NCBI RefSeq assembly: GCF_034008315.1
Contig: NZ_CP125377.1
Span: forward strand, 2,678,001-2,742,000
DNA: 64,000 nucleotides
Direction: 5' to 3'
From: Pseudomonas sp. P8_241
Lineage (GTDB): Bacteria; Pseudomonadota; Gammaproteobacteria; Pseudomonadales; Pseudomonadaceae
Made by a program: the position numbers and the translations under genes. Every line of letters starts with the position of its first letter. Position 1 is the stretch's first letter. Positions 9,013 through 17,498 of the stretch are shown piece after piece. The notes under the pieces were generated by a model that was not told the origin of the DNA, searched no databases, and saw only the letters and a list, made by a program, of their open reading frames with translations.

Positions 9013-9653
9013 AAAACATCGCCGCTTGCCTGCTACTTGGCGCTTTGAGTCAGAGTGCCTGGGCACTGGATGCACAAGATCAGCAGCGCCTGAACGGAAT
9101 TCAGCAATCCTGGGCCCACATTCAATACCAATTGCCGGAGGGGCAGCGAACCGCGGCCTTCGAAAAGCTCGCCGCTCAGGCTACGAACTTCACACAGGAA
9201 CGCCAAACGGTGGCTGAGGCCTGGATCTGGTCTGGCATTGTGACCAGCAGTTGGGCTGGGGCTCAGGGAGGCTTGGGCGCACTGAGCAAGGTCAAGGATG
9301 CCAAGGCTGATCTGGAACAAGCCCTGGCCCTGGACCCCAAAGCCCTGCAAGGCTCTGCCTACACCAGCCTCGGGGCGTTGTACGACCGTGTCCCGGGATG
9401 GCCGATTGGTTTTGGCGACTCGGACAAGGCCGAGCAGTTACTCAAGCTAGCGGTGCAAATGAACCCCGATGGCATCGATAGCCTGTACTTCTGGGGCGAT
9501 CACCTCTACCGTCAAAAGCGTTACGTTGAAGCGAAGGCTGCACTGCAAAAAGCGCTGAAGGCCGCGCCTCGTCCCGGCCGCGAAACCGCCGATGCCGGGC
9601 GCCGCAAAGAGATTGAAACGCTGTTGGTGGACGTGAACAAAAAACTCGGCTGA
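9009..9653 (+). CDS. Periplasmic TPR-repeat protein
   Basis: A 214-residue protein with a clear signal peptide (MKNIAACLLLGALSQSAWA, cut after ALA-type site near residue 19) and tetratricopeptide-like helices in the second half (ADLEQALALDPKALQGSAY, AEQLLKLAVQMNPDGIDSLY, EAKAALQKALKAAP). It is probably an exported scaffold or chaperone-like protein. The start overlaps the SDR stop by ATGA, tying it to the same operon; eleven bases later comes the response regulator. Its partner is unknown. Confidence 0.85.
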   Translation: MKNIAACLLLGALSQSAWALDAQDQQRLNGIQQSWAHIQYQLPEGQRTAAFEKLAAQATNFTQERQTVAEAWIWSGIVTSSWAGAQGGLGALSKVKDAKADLEQALALDPKALQGSAYTSLGALYDRVPGWPIGFGDSDKAEQLLKLAVQMNPDGIDSLYFWGDHLYRQKRYVEAKAALQKALKAAPRPGRETADAGRRKEIETLLVDVNKKLG

Positions 9654-9664
9654 CAGGAGTCCGT

Positions 9665-10327
9665 GTGCGTTTATTACTGATAGAGGATGACGTGGCGCTC
9701 GGCAAAGGCATCCATCAGGCCCTGAGTCGTGAAGGTTATACCGTCGACTGGTTGCAGGACGGCAGCAGCGCTTTGCACTCGCTGGTCACTGAAGCCTTCG
9801 ATCTGGCGGTACTCGACCTTGGGCTGCCACGCATGCACGGTCTCGAAGTACTCAGACGCTTGCGTGACGTGGGTTCCAATCTGCCGGTGCTGATCCTGAC
9901 CGCGCGCGATGCCACCGAAGACCGTATCGCCGGGCTGGATGCCGGTGCCGATGACTACCTGATCAAGCCGTTTGACCTGGCGGAGTTGAAAGCCCGTATC
10001 CGTGCGCTGTTGCGACGCAGCGCCGGCCGCGCGCAATCGCTGATCGAACACGCCGGAGTCAGCCTGAACCCTGGTACCCAGCAAGTCACCTACAAGGGTG
10101 AGTCCGTCGCCCTGACACCCAAGGAGTACCAGTTACTCCACGAACTGCTCTCGCCGCCCGGTCGCGTCATGACTCGCGATCACCTGATGCAATTGCTCTA
10201 TGGCTGGAACGAGGAAGCCGAAAGCAACACCCTGGAGGTGCACATCCATCACCTGCGCAAGAAGTTCTCCGCCGACCTGATCCGTACCATCCGGGGGATC
10301 GGTTACCTGGTGGAGGAGCGTCGATGA
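9665..10327 (+). CDS. OmpR/PhoB-family response regulator (QseB/PmrA-like)
   Basis: A 220-residue two-domain response regulator starting at GTG 9665. The receiver has the acidic pocket (Asp8, Asp9), the phospho-acceptor Asp51 (AVLDLGLPRMHG) and the conserved Lys in LIKPFDL; the C-terminus is a winged-helix DNA-binding domain (LTPKEYQLLHELL, ESNTLEVHIHHLRKKF). It overlaps its kinase gene by ATGA. As the downstream part of the overlapping cluster, it likely controls these genes and perhaps outer-envelope targets, as PmrA/QseB proteins do. Confidence 0.92.
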   Translation: MRLLLIEDDVALGKGIHQALSREGYTVDWLQDGSSALHSLVTEAFDLAVLDLGLPRMHGLEVLRRLRDVGSNLPVLILTARDATEDRIAGLDAGADDYLIKPFDLAELKARIRALLRRSAGRAQSLIEHAGVSLNPGTQQVTYKGESVALTPKEYQLLHELLSPPGRVMTRDHLMQLLYGWNEEAESNTLEVHIHHLRKKFSADLIRTIRGIGYLVEERR

Positions 10328-11691
10328 CCTCGATCAGGCGTCGTACCCTGACCCTGATCATCGGACTGATGCTTGCGGGTTTGACGGTCATCAGCCTGCT
10401 CAACCTGCATGACAGCAACCACGAAATTGCCGAGGTCTATGATGCCCAGTTGGCCCAGAACGCCCGGTTGCTCCAGGGCGTCATGCGCATGCCCGTGGCC
10501 AGCAAGGAACATGCTGATCTGTATCAGGCGTTCAACCAGGCTCTGAGCGAGGCGGAGCCCAGAGTCGACGGGCATCCCTACGAAACCAAGATTGCCTTCC
10601 AGGTCTGGAACTTCAAGGGCGAACTGCTGGTACACACGGCGAGCTCACCGTCTTTCAACGCGGCGCCCAGCGCGCCCGGTTTCAGCGACGTGGTCGACAT
10701 GAAAAAACGGCACTGGCGCGCCTTCATGCTCGAAGACAAGCAGAACAACCTGCGCATCTGGGTAGGCGAACGGGACGACGTCCGATCAGACCTGGTGGAC
10801 CGTATAGTGCGCCACACGTTGTGGCCTAATATTCTGGGAAGTCTGATGCTGGCCGCAATGATCTGGCTGGCCATCGGCTGGGGGTTGAAACCGCTCGTCA
10901 ACATGGCTGCAACACTGCGGGCAAGGCATCCAGGCTCACTCGAGCCCCTGCAATTGACGCCGTTACCGACTGAGCTTGAGCCCATGCAGGCAGCCCTGAA
11001 CCGGATGCTCGCGCAAATTCAGGAAGTCATGGGGCGTGAACGGCGCTTTATCGCCGACGCTGCCCACGAAATGCGAACCCCACTGGCCGTGCTCAGAGTG
11101 CATGCCCAAAATCTGCTGGAGGCGGGGAGTGACGAGGATCGTCGCCTATCGCTGGAACACCTGATTGCCGGCGTGGATCGTACCAGCCGCCTGGTTAACC
11201 AGTTGCTGACCATGGCCCGTCTCGAGCCGGGAGCGGGAAATCGACCGCCTGAGCCCATCGACCTTGCCGCCACCGTGCGCGACAGCCTGGTTCAATTGAC
11301 GCCCTGGTTATTGAGTAAGGGGCTTGAGCTGGTGTTCGATGTCAGCGACGACATCAGCCTGGTGAGCGTTGACCCGGCGGCCATCGACATTGCCTTGAAC
11401 AACCTGGTCACCAACGCGGCGAATTTCTCTCCACTCAATGGATTGATCACGGTAAGGCTGGCTGAAAAAGAAAATGGCTACGAACTGTCTGTCGAGGATG
11501 AGGGGCCGGGTATCGATGAGGCGGATCGCGACCGGCTTTTCGAGCGTTTTTACAGCCGAGGAAATGACCAGGGTGCCGGGTTGGGCCTGACCATAGTACA
11601 AGCCATTGCAGATCGTTCGGGTGGGCAGATCAAACTGGAAAATCGCATCCCGGCAGGGTTGCGCGCCGTGTTGGAAATTCGTCGCTTTTGA
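10324..11691 (+). CDS. Sensor histidine kinase (QseC/PmrB-like)
   Basis: A 455-residue membrane kinase: N-terminal transmembrane helix (about residues 8-28), a periplasmic sensor of about 120 residues, a second transmembrane helix (LWPNILGSLMLAAMIWLAIG), then a HisKA domain with the phospho-acceptor His248 (AAHEMRTPLAVLR) and a HATPase domain with N, G1 and G2 boxes (NNLVTNAANFS, DEGPGIDEAD, GAGLGLTI). It is coupled to the upstream response regulator. The ligand is unknown. It closes the cluster that began with the hemolysin-family gene. Confidence 0.92.
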   Translation: MTSIRRRTLTLIIGLMLAGLTVISLLNLHDSNHEIAEVYDAQLAQNARLLQGVMRMPVASKEHADLYQAFNQALSEAEPRVDGHPYETKIAFQVWNFKGELLVHTASSPSFNAAPSAPGFSDVVDMKKRHWRAFMLEDKQNNLRIWVGERDDVRSDLVDRIVRHTLWPNILGSLMLAAMIWLAIGWGLKPLVNMAATLRARHPGSLEPLQLTPLPTELEPMQAALNRMLAQIQEVMGRERRFIADAAHEMRTPLAVLRVHAQNLLEAGSDEDRRLSLEHLIAGVDRTSRLVNQLLTMARLEPGAGNRPPEPIDLAATVRDSLVQLTPWLLSKGLELVFDVSDDISLVSVDPAAIDIALNNLVTNAANFSPLNGLITVRLAEKENGYELSVEDEGPGIDEADRDRLFERFYSRGNDQGAGLGLTIVQAIADRSGGQIKLENRIPAGLRAVLEIRRF

Positions 11692-11798
11692 CCCTGCCCT
11701 GTCGATGACCGTCCATCATTCAGATCCCGCGCCCGGAGCAGGCCACTAGACTTCACAGGGGGGATGAAATCAACGCACCTCAAATCAGGAGATCTGTG

Positions 11799-12242
11799 AT
11801 GAACAGAAAGTCTTGGCTGGCGTTGGTGGTGGCAGTAGGGGCAATTTCCGGTTGCGCAAGCAGAACCGCGATTGTCGATGTCCCCCTCGATGCTACCCCG
11901 CAAAACGCAGAGCATATCGCTCGAGCCACCCTCAGCCCAGTGGGTAACCAAACCAGTATCTGGCTGAGCGTCGGTGGTGTTCCTCACGACCAGGCGGTAT
12001 CCAGCCGTCTCGATACGGCGATCTACTCTGGCTCGTGTCAGCAGTTGAGTGCCCAGCCGGTATACGAGACCCGTCAGGCCAACAGTGTCGACTATCCATC
12101 TCTTGCCCCGCGTACCCAGCATTGGGCCCAGGCACCGGTGGCACTGAGCGAGTTGACCAAGGGCGACTATGCCTTGCTCGTTCGCACCAGCCCGGCAGAC
12201 GGTAGCCGCCCCCTTTTCTGCGGCAACATCAGCGCGAGTTAG
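11799..12242 (+). CDS. Small predicted lipoprotein of unknown function
   Basis: A 147-residue protein with a lipoprotein signal peptide (MNRKSWLALVVAVGAISGC), the lipobox ISGC giving a lipidated Cys at residue 19. The mature part has scattered cysteines (SGSCQQL, LFCGN) that may form a disulfide. It starts at ATG 11799 after CAGGAG. I recognise no named domain. It stands alone between the two-component operon and a convergent AraC gene, so no function is offered beyond envelope location. Confidence 0.75.
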   Translation: MNRKSWLALVVAVGAISGCASRTAIVDVPLDATPQNAEHIARATLSPVGNQTSIWLSVGGVPHDQAVSSRLDTAIYSGSCQQLSAQPVYETRQANSVDYPSLAPRTQHWAQAPVALSELTKGDYALLVRTSPADGSRPLFCGNISAS

Positions 12243-12271
12243 GGGGCTCATCAAGTACGCGGTTCGCAGCT

Positions 12272-12298
12272 GTGGCCTGCGCAAGTCCGCCAGGCCAC
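12272..12298. terminator. Stem-loop between convergent lipoprotein and AraC genes
   Basis: GTGGCCTG and CAGGCCAC form a perfect 8-bp stem with an 11-base loop, in the convergent gap. No U-tract follows on either strand, so termination strength is doubtful. Confidence 0.4.
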
Positions 12299-12314
12299 GG
12301 TGACGTCGTCAGGG

Positions 12315-13121
12315 TTAGTGCCTGCATCCACCACGCAACTGCGCCGGACTCACGCCCAGGCGTTGCTTGAAAGTGGTCGCCATGTGCGCCTGGGAGTTGA
12401 AACCGCAGGTATGGGCAATCGCCGACAAGCTGATTGTCGAGTCGCGCATCAGGGCGCGGGCTTTGGCGAGGCGGCGGTCGATCAGGTAGCTGTGGGGGCT
12501 TTTACCGGTCGCGTGCTTGAAGGCCCGAATGAAATAGCCTTCGGACAATCCCAGTAACTGCGCCATGGCCTGGACTCCCAGCGGGCCGTCGAGGCCGGCG
12601 TCGATGAACTCATCGAGCAGGCGCATCCGGCTGCCGGTTATCGAGCCATGGGACGGTACTGGCGCATCGTTACCCTTTACCCGTTCAGACAACGCAACCG
12701 CCCAAGCCTCCCAATCGTCGTCCACTGAAGCCCGCAACAGCGCACTGCGCATGTGCAGCGCAAGGATCGTCGCTGGCTGATCGATGCGATTGTTGAATGC
12801 ACGATCGCCCCCGAGCGCAACGTCGTCGGTGCGAATCATCCGAAGGTATTCACCGCCCTTGGGTGATTGGGACAGAACGTCACACCCGACTGGGACAAAT
12901 GCCAGGCCGTTCGGGACAGCCTCGAAGGGCAGCACCCGGTCACTGCCGATAGCGTGAAGGCCCCGCTGGCTGTCGAAGGCGAAGCCAATCGCCGATCGGG
13001 ACGCCACATAGCGGGTCGCGTAGGTGTTGGCGGGCAGCAATTCGATCGCCCATGGCCCGGCCTCGATGCGACGCACCGGTTCAGGCGGGAGCGATGGGGG
13101 TGGACGGTTTCGAGGGCTCAT
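12315..13121 (-). CDS. AraC-family transcriptional regulator
   Basis: A 268-residue regulator with the two AraC helix-turn-helix motifs at its C-terminus (VQAMAQLLGLSEGYFIRAFK and LSAIAHTCGFNSQAHMATTFK, then the family signature GVSPAQLRG). The N-terminal half is not a clear cupin. It is divergent from the threonine-dehydratase-like gene with a 104-bp spacer that contains the palindrome AGTCTAGACT, and it may regulate that gene. The start at 13121 is the first ATG with a coherent protein; an alternative shorter start cannot be excluded. Confidence 0.85.
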   Translation of the reverse strand: MSPRNRPPPSLPPEPVRRIEAGPWAIELLPANTYATRYVASRSAIGFAFDSQRGLHAIGSDRVLPFEAVPNGLAFVPVGCDVLSQSPKGGEYLRMIRTDDVALGGDRAFNNRIDQPATILALHMRSALLRASVDDDWEAWAVALSERVKGNDAPVPSHGSITGSRMRLLDEFIDAGLDGPLGVQAMAQLLGLSEGYFIRAFKHATGKSPHSYLIDRRLAKARALMRDSTISLSAIAHTCGFNSQAHMATTFKQRLGVSPAQLRGGCRH

Positions 13122-13225
13122 AACGGCATAGTAGTGAAGAGCGGGGACAAAAGTCAGGTCAGTTTTTTGAAAGCCGCCAGGCTGCGTCCGAGTCTAGACT
13201 GGGCAAAACCTCAGGAAGGCCACTC

Positions 13226-14182
13226 ATGCACAGACTGACCCGCGACGATATCGAACAAGCTGCCCATCTCGTTTACCAGGTGATGCCGGCCACCGCCCAG
13301 TACCCTTGGCCGTTGCTGGCTGAGCGGTTGGGTTGCACGGTGTGGGTCAAACACGAAAACCACTCCCCGACGGGCGCTTTCAAAGTGCGCGGCGGCATTA
13401 CCTTCATGCACTGGCTCAAGCGTTCGCACCCTGAGGCGAAAGGCATCGTCACCGCTACCCGCGGCAACCACGGTCAGAGCCTCGCATTGGCGGCGAGTGC
13501 GTTGGGATTGAAAGCGTTGATCGTGGTGCCGCAAGGTAATTCGGTCGAAAAGAACAATGCCATGCGCGGCTTTGGCGGCGAGGTGGTGGAGTACGGCCGC
13601 GATTTCGACGAAGCCCGTGAAGAGGCCGCACGTCTGGCGCAACAGCATGGGCTGTTTCTGGTCCCGCCGTTCCACACCGAGTTGGTCAAAGGTGTGGCCA
13701 CCTATGCGCTGGAGTTGTTCACGGCTGCACCGGACCTGGATACGGTCTACGTGCCAATCGGCTGCGGCTCGGGGATCTGCGCAGTGATCGCCGCCCGCGA
13801 TGCGCTGGGCTTGAGCACGCAGGTGGTGGGTGTGGTTTCCACTGAAGCGGCGGCGGCAAAGTTGTCGTTTGATGCCGGCGTCATCTGCGAAACCGACTCG
13901 GCCAATACCTTTGCGGACGGTCTGGCCGTGCGCAAACCCATTCCCGAAGCCTTCGTCGTCTATGCCGGCGGTGCAGCGCGGATCGTTACAGTGAGCGACG
14001 CGCAGATTGCCGAGGCCATGCGCGTTTATTACACCGACACCCATAACCTCGCAGAAGGGGCCGGCGCGTCTGCGTTGGCTGCGCTTATTCAGGAGCGTGA
14101 AACGATGGAGGGCAAAAAGGTGGGGGTGATTCTGTCCGGGGGAAATATTGATAGAACGGTTTACGCCAAAATCATTGCGTAG
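13226..14182 (+). CDS. Threonine/serine dehydratase-like PLP enzyme
   Basis: A 318-residue fold-type II PLP enzyme. The Schiff-base lysine is Lys53 in NHSPTGAFKVRGG, the substrate loop is TATRGNHGQS, and the phosphate-binding glycine loop is GCGSGIC. This is the catabolic threonine/serine dehydratase group (deamination to 2-oxo acid and ammonia). There is no C-terminal ACT regulatory domain, so it is not a biosynthetic IlvA. 3-hydroxyaspartate or another hydroxy-amino acid is an alternative substrate. It is divergent from the AraC gene. Confidence 0.85.
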   Translation: MHRLTRDDIEQAAHLVYQVMPATAQYPWPLLAERLGCTVWVKHENHSPTGAFKVRGGITFMHWLKRSHPEAKGIVTATRGNHGQSLALAASALGLKALIVVPQGNSVEKNNAMRGFGGEVVEYGRDFDEAREEAARLAQQHGLFLVPPFHTELVKGVATYALELFTAAPDLDTVYVPIGCGSGICAVIAARDALGLSTQVVGVVSTEAAAAKLSFDAGVICETDSANTFADGLAVRKPIPEAFVVYAGGAARIVTVSDAQIAEAMRVYYTDTHNLAEGAGASALAALIQERETMEGKKVGVILSGGNIDRTVYAKIIA

Positions 14183-14201
14183 GGGATCGCGTGCCCACGA
14201 T

Positions 14202-14720
14202 TCACGACTGTTGCTCAGGTATCCAGTGCTCGCTCAAAGCACCCTTGAGCCCTTGCACCGGATCTTCGTCGGGAAACGGCAGATGGGCAATCTGTTCCAG
14301 TTGCGCCGTGCTCGGTGCCTCGCGCCGGATGTCGGCGTGTTGCCCCGGCGGGTAGGCGCCCACCACCAGAAAGTCGTCGCTTGAGCCCAGATTGCAATGC
14401 CCGGTTCCGGCGGGCAGCAACAGCACATCCCCCGCGCTGACTTCCACCACACGCCCGTCCGGCCCACCAAGCATCAGGCGGGCATTGCCGCTGGCAACGC
14501 CCAGTACTTCATGGCCTTCGGTGTGATAGTGGTGATAGTCGTAGATTCCATAGCGCCATTGCGGCGGCCAGCCATTGGCACTGAAGCGTTGCTCGAAAAA
14601 CGCAGCAGGATCGTCGCCCTCAACGGAGATTGCCTTTGGATAAATCAGCACCGGCAACCGCGGATTATTCGGCACCCAACCGTTGCGGTAGAGAAGAAGA
14701 GTTTGCATAGAAGCAGCCAT
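14202..14720 (-). CDS. Cupin-domain protein
   Basis: A 172-residue single-domain cupin similar to the YjlB group. Metal-site motif 1 is [13 protein letters not shown] and motif 2 includes [10 protein letters not shown], giving His and Glu ligands in the usual spacing. The function is unknown; such proteins are often small-molecule isomerases, dioxygenases or sensors. The start may be ATG 14720 or ATG 14708; 14720 has a weak GGTGAT upstream. It is convergent with the dehydratase gene. Confidence 0.8.
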   Translation of the reverse strand: MAASMQTLLLYRNGWVPNNPRLPVLIYPKAISVEGDDPAAFFEQRFSANGWPPQWRYGIYDYHHYHTEGHEVLGVASGNARLMLGGPDGRVVEVSAGDVLLLPAGTGHCNLGSSDDFLVVGAYPPGQHADIRREAPSTAQLEQIAHLPFPDEDPVQGLKGALSEHWIPEQQS

Positions 14721-14740
14721 CGAGAATCACCGTTTTTTTC

Positions 14741-14830
14741 TGTAGGAGCGAGCACGCTCGCGATCGCGTGTTTGTTGAAAAACGCAGCGCTCTCAAGTCC
14801 TTCACCGCCCGAAGCACGCTCGCCCCTACA
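14741..14830. repeat. REP pair (REPIN-like)
   Basis: TGTAGGAGCGAGCACGCTCGC at the left is matched by an inverted arm ending in GCTCGCCCCTACA at the right, the typical Pseudomonas extragenic palindromic pair, lying between the cupin and hemerythrin genes. Confidence 0.8.
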
Positions 14831-14846
14831 CGTGGACTGTTCGGCA

Positions 14847-15320
14847 TCAAGCCGCCATACCTGCCGCCCACTCCTTTTTATAACTGGTTTTCATCGCTTC
14901 CATTTGCATACCCAACTCTTCGAGCCGGGCTTTACCGAGGAGTTTTTTCGCCTGAGGAAACATCGTGGTTTCTTCCTCCTCGATATGGTGCTCAAGCAAT
15001 TCCTTGACGACTTTCACCCGTCCAGAAAACTCCGGTGTGCCGGGATCGGTCAGTTTGAGGTCGGGGAGCACCAGCGAGTCCACCGTGCGGTGTTCTTCCT
15101 TGGCTTCGAAATACAGGATGTCCTGCTCCTTGGCGCCCGCCTCTTTAAAGGCTGGGTAGAGAATTTCTTCCTCGAGCCTGGTGTGAATGGAGATCTCCAT
15201 TTCCAGTTTGCCGAGCAGCTCGGTACGTTTTTTGATGGCGCGATCCGTTGATTCACTCAACTGGGTCAGGATGGCTTTGACTTTCTCGTGGTCGGCTTGC
15301 AACAGATCAATGGCGTTCAT
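14847..15320 (-). CDS. Hemerythrin HHE cation-binding domain protein
   Basis: A 157-residue four-helix bundle with hemerythrin-type ligands: His11 (ADHEKV), His46 and Glu50 (IHTRLEEEILYP), His77 (EEHRTV), His111/His112 and Glu115/116 (LEHHIEEEETTMFP). It probably binds a non-haem di-iron centre and O2 or NO, in the cytoplasm. The start at 15320 was chosen over longer open frame because AGAGGT precedes it and MNAIDLLQADHE is the canonical family N-terminus. It is not in an obvious operon. Confidence 0.88.
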   Translation of the reverse strand: MNAIDLLQADHEKVKAILTQLSESTDRAIKKRTELLGKLEMEISIHTRLEEEILYPAFKEAGAKEQDILYFEAKEEHRTVDSLVLPDLKLTDPGTPEFSGRVKVVKELLEHHIEEEETTMFPQAKKLLGKARLEELGMQMEAMKTSYKKEWAAGMAA

Positions 15321-15541
15321 GGTGGTGACCTCTGAATTCGCTGAGTGACAACCCTTATGGGTCGGTGCGGGTATTCCATCCAGTCGTCGCATTTAACATG
15401 CCAGACCGATGGGTGAACCGACTCTCGGAAAATCAGAGGGTTGCGCAGAAGGGAAAACTTCGAGGGCGTGCAGGATGCAAGAAACGCCCGTTGCCACATT
15501 GCAGATAGCCGACTGATCGACGAACGGGGCGTGAGCGCTGC

Positions 15542-16063
15542 TCAGTAATTCATGCCGTCATCGATGACGATGCCTTGGGCGCGCATTTCTTTGATCAACT
15601 CACCGCGAGTGCCAGGCAGATTGAGCATGGTCTTGGCACGCAATGTGGTGACTTCTTCGGTGGTGTAGGGCTGGTAGTCGGCGGGTCGGCTGCTGCCTGC
15701 CATGCCGTCTTCGCGCATCAGCCAGTTGAGCAGGTCGGCAAGTTGCGCGTTGTTCAGCGCCGATTGCGACATGCCGGGGACTCGCACGAGGAATTCCCGG
15801 CCGCCCGGGACTTTCAGGAAGTTGCCGACAAAGCCCTTCATACGCGGCGTGTCGTTGGCGGCGGAACCGCTGCCGTCACCCAGGTGACAGCCGGCGCATT
15901 GCAGCTGGTAATTCACGCTATTGCTGTAGCCGGCCTGGGCGATTGGTTTCTGTACTTCTTCGTTTCCCGGTGCATGGCCCTGCGCCGGGTTGGGAATGGC
16001 GCGGGCGAAAGCGAGCGGGGCGGTCAGGGAGCAGATGAGACCGAGAAGTAGCAACTTGCGCAT
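15542..16063 (-). CDS. Periplasmic monohaem cytochrome c
   Basis: A 173-residue protein with a signal peptide (MRKLLLLGLICSLTAPLAFA) and one haem c site, Cys56-x2-Cys59-His60 (LQCAGCH); Met98 (VPGMSQ) is the likely distal ligand. The start at 16063 follows AAGGGGA. It lies after aauA on the same strand and is the best local candidate for an electron acceptor in the aromatic amine dehydrogenase chain (directly or via azurin). An intrinsic terminator and REP sequences separate it from aauA, so expression may be partly independent. Confidence 0.85.
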   Translation of the reverse strand: MRKLLLLGLICSLTAPLAFARAIPNPAQGHAPGNEEVQKPIAQAGYSNSVNYQLQCAGCHLGDGSGSAANDTPRMKGFVGNFLKVPGGREFLVRVPGMSQSALNNAQLADLLNWLMREDGMAGSSRPADYQPYTTEEVTTLRAKTMLNLPGTRGELIKEMRAQGIVIDDGMNY

Positions 16064-16151
16064 AAAAATCCCCTTGCCTGCATACAAAGTTATCGGTAGA
16101 GGCGGACTGCCAGCGAAGGCACCCCCAAGCTCTATGCGTGCCTTGAAGGCC

Positions 16152-16280
16152 CCTTCGCCGGCAAGCCGGCTCCTACAGGTCAACAAAAATCTGCCTTTCG
16201 CAGGAGCTGGCTTGCCAGCGAAGGCGTGCGCAGGGTCGATGCGTGCCTTGACGGCTCCATCGCTGCCAAGCCAGCTCCTG
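16152..16280. repeat. Cluster of REP arms
   Basis: Three REP-type arms lie here: CCTTCGCCGGCAAGCCGGC (from 16152, running into TCCTACAG), GCAGGAGCTGGCTTGCCAGC (from 16200), and an inverted arm ending in CCAGCTCCTG (16271-16280). A weaker partial arm starts near 16093. They sit in the aauA-cytochrome c gap and carry no coding sequence. Confidence 0.75.
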
Positions 16281-16315
16281 AAAAAAAAACCGCCGTTTGC
16301 CTGTGCAACCGGCGG
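16281..16315 (-). terminator. Intrinsic terminator after aauA
   Basis: On the minus strand the stem CCGCCG...CGGCGG, extended by GCAA/TTGC inside it, is followed directly by nine U residues (the A-run at 16281-16289 on the plus strand). It begins 12 bp after the aauA stop and should end the aauB-mauE-mauD-aauA transcript. Confidence 0.88.
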
Positions 16316-16326
16316 AAAGTGCGCGT

Positions 16327-16848
16327 TTAAACGGCGACGCCGCGGATGACCGAAACAGTGCAGTGATAGATGTGCGATTTGGCGGCCAGGCACCAGTTCA
16401 CATCGTTGTTGTTGAACGGGCGGTAGGCCGGTTCTTCACTGTCGTTGCGGGTGCAGGCGCACTGGGCGCAGCTTTGCTTACCGCAGCAGTCGTTGTACGA
16501 AATGATGTAGTCCTTGCCATCGGCCGGGTTGCGGCAGGTGCCGATCCAGGTCACTTGTGAGGCTTCGGTACCCGGTGGGCAGGACGTTACCGACCCGCCG
16601 CAGCAGCTGCACAGAAAGCCGTCGATGGAGCAATAGCGCCAGTAGTCGCAGCTGTTCGGATCACCCGGGTCGCCAGCCTGTGCCGGCTCGGCGGCCAGGG
16701 CCTTGCTGGTGCGATCCAGCGGCAGCAACAGGGGCAGGGCGGCACCGGCGACCATCAGCGAACCCATGCGCGCCAGCAGTTTGCGGCGCGAGGTGGTGTC
16801 GGCGACACGGCGGGACGAACGCTCAAACAACAGATCCAGCAGTTTCAT
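16327..16848 (-). CDS. aauA: Aromatic amine dehydrogenase small (TTQ) subunit
   Basis: A 173-residue quinoprotein subunit. The N-terminus has a twin-arginine-type signal (SRRKLLARMG then a hydrophobic stretch). The tryptophan tryptophylquinone precursors are Trp101 (VTWIGTC) and Trp152 (DVNWC); their spacing of 51 equals that of known methylamine and aromatic amine dehydrogenases, and Asp76 and Asp120 fall where the conserved catalytic Asp residues do. Fourteen cysteines and the FLCSCCGG motif favour aromatic amine dehydrogenase over methylamine dehydrogenase. It oxidises primary amines such as tryptamine, tyramine or phenylethylamine to aldehydes in the periplasm, with the large subunit AauB. 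Confidence 0.9.
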   Translation of the reverse strand: MKLLDLLFERSSRRVADTTSRRKLLARMGSLMVAGAALPLLLPLDRTSKALAAEPAQAGDPGDPNSCDYWRYCSIDGFLCSCCGGSVTSCPPGTEASQVTWIGTCRNPADGKDYIISYNDCCGKQSCAQCACTRNDSEEPAYRPFNNNDVNWCLAAKSHIYHCTVSVIRGVAV

Positions 16849-16866
16849 AAAGGTCTCCCTGCCTTA

Positions 16867-17493
16867 TCAGTGGCTATGGCCGTGGCTGTGGTCGTGGTCA
16901 TGGGTGTGCGGTTGGGCATTGAGGTACTGCTGCAGCGTGGCGTGCTTCAAATGCTCGACTTCGAACAGGCTGTCCAGGTGCTCGCGAGAGTTGACCAGAC
17001 CTTTGGCGCGCAGGGTGCCGGACTTGTCGATCAGCGCGGCGTACGGCAGTTTGCCGATCTGGTAGGTCATGCCCACTTCCGGGCCGACCACGTAGGTGGC
17101 GTCTTCGAGTTTGTGTTCGCGGATCAGCGCTTGCTGGGCATCCATGTCGCCGTCGCTGACGAACACTACGTCGAGCGTACCGGCCTGTTCCCTGGCGATG
17201 GATTTGATCGCCGGCAGCAGCGACTTGCAGATCGGGCAGGTCGGCGAGAGGAAGAACAGCAGTTGCGATTTCTCACCGGCATAGCCGAAGTTCACCGGGC
17301 GACCATGACGGTCGGATGCGGTGATTTGCGGCGCGGCTTCGTTGACGGCCACACCTTTGTCGACCATCAGCGCACCGGCCGGCGCCAGGCGACCGTGCAG
17401 TACGCCAATCTGCCGCACCAGGCCCATGACGACAAACGCCACGGCCACCAGCAGCACCCAGAGCAGAACATTGGAAACGATCAAGCCTTCCAT
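16867..17493 (-). CDS. mauD: MauD thioredoxin-like maturation protein
   Basis: A 208-residue protein anchored by an N-terminal helix (residues 8-25), with a periplasmic thioredoxin-like domain containing the active site Cys86-Pro-Ile-Cys89 (SPTCPICK). MauD is needed to form the many disulfides of the TTQ subunit and for its stability. The C-terminus ends in an unusual histidine-rich tail (HTHDHDHSHGHSH), which could bind metal. It sits 18 bp upstream of aauA and follows mauE, as in known amine dehydrogenase operons. Confidence 0.9.
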   Translation of the reverse strand: MEGLIVSNVLLWVLLVAVAFVVMGLVRQIGVLHGRLAPAGALMVDKGVAVNEAAPQITASDRHGRPVNFGYAGEKSQLLFFLSPTCPICKSLLPAIKSIAREQAGTLDVVFVSDGDMDAQQALIREHKLEDATYVVGPEVGMTYQIGKLPYAALIDKSGTLRAKGLVNSREHLDSLFEVEHLKHATLQQYLNAQPHTHDHDHSHGHSH

Positions 17494-17498
17494 TTGAG

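Noticed and set aside
14741..14830. Short repeats taken as a CRISPR array
   Set aside because: The repeats are paired inverted REP arms, not direct repeats with equal spacers, and no cas genes are present.
16327..16848. Methylamine dehydrogenase rather than aromatic amine dehydrogenase
   Set aside because: The FLCSCCGG motif, the cysteine count and the absence of mauF and mauG fit the aromatic amine enzyme better, though substrate specificity is not proven from sequence.
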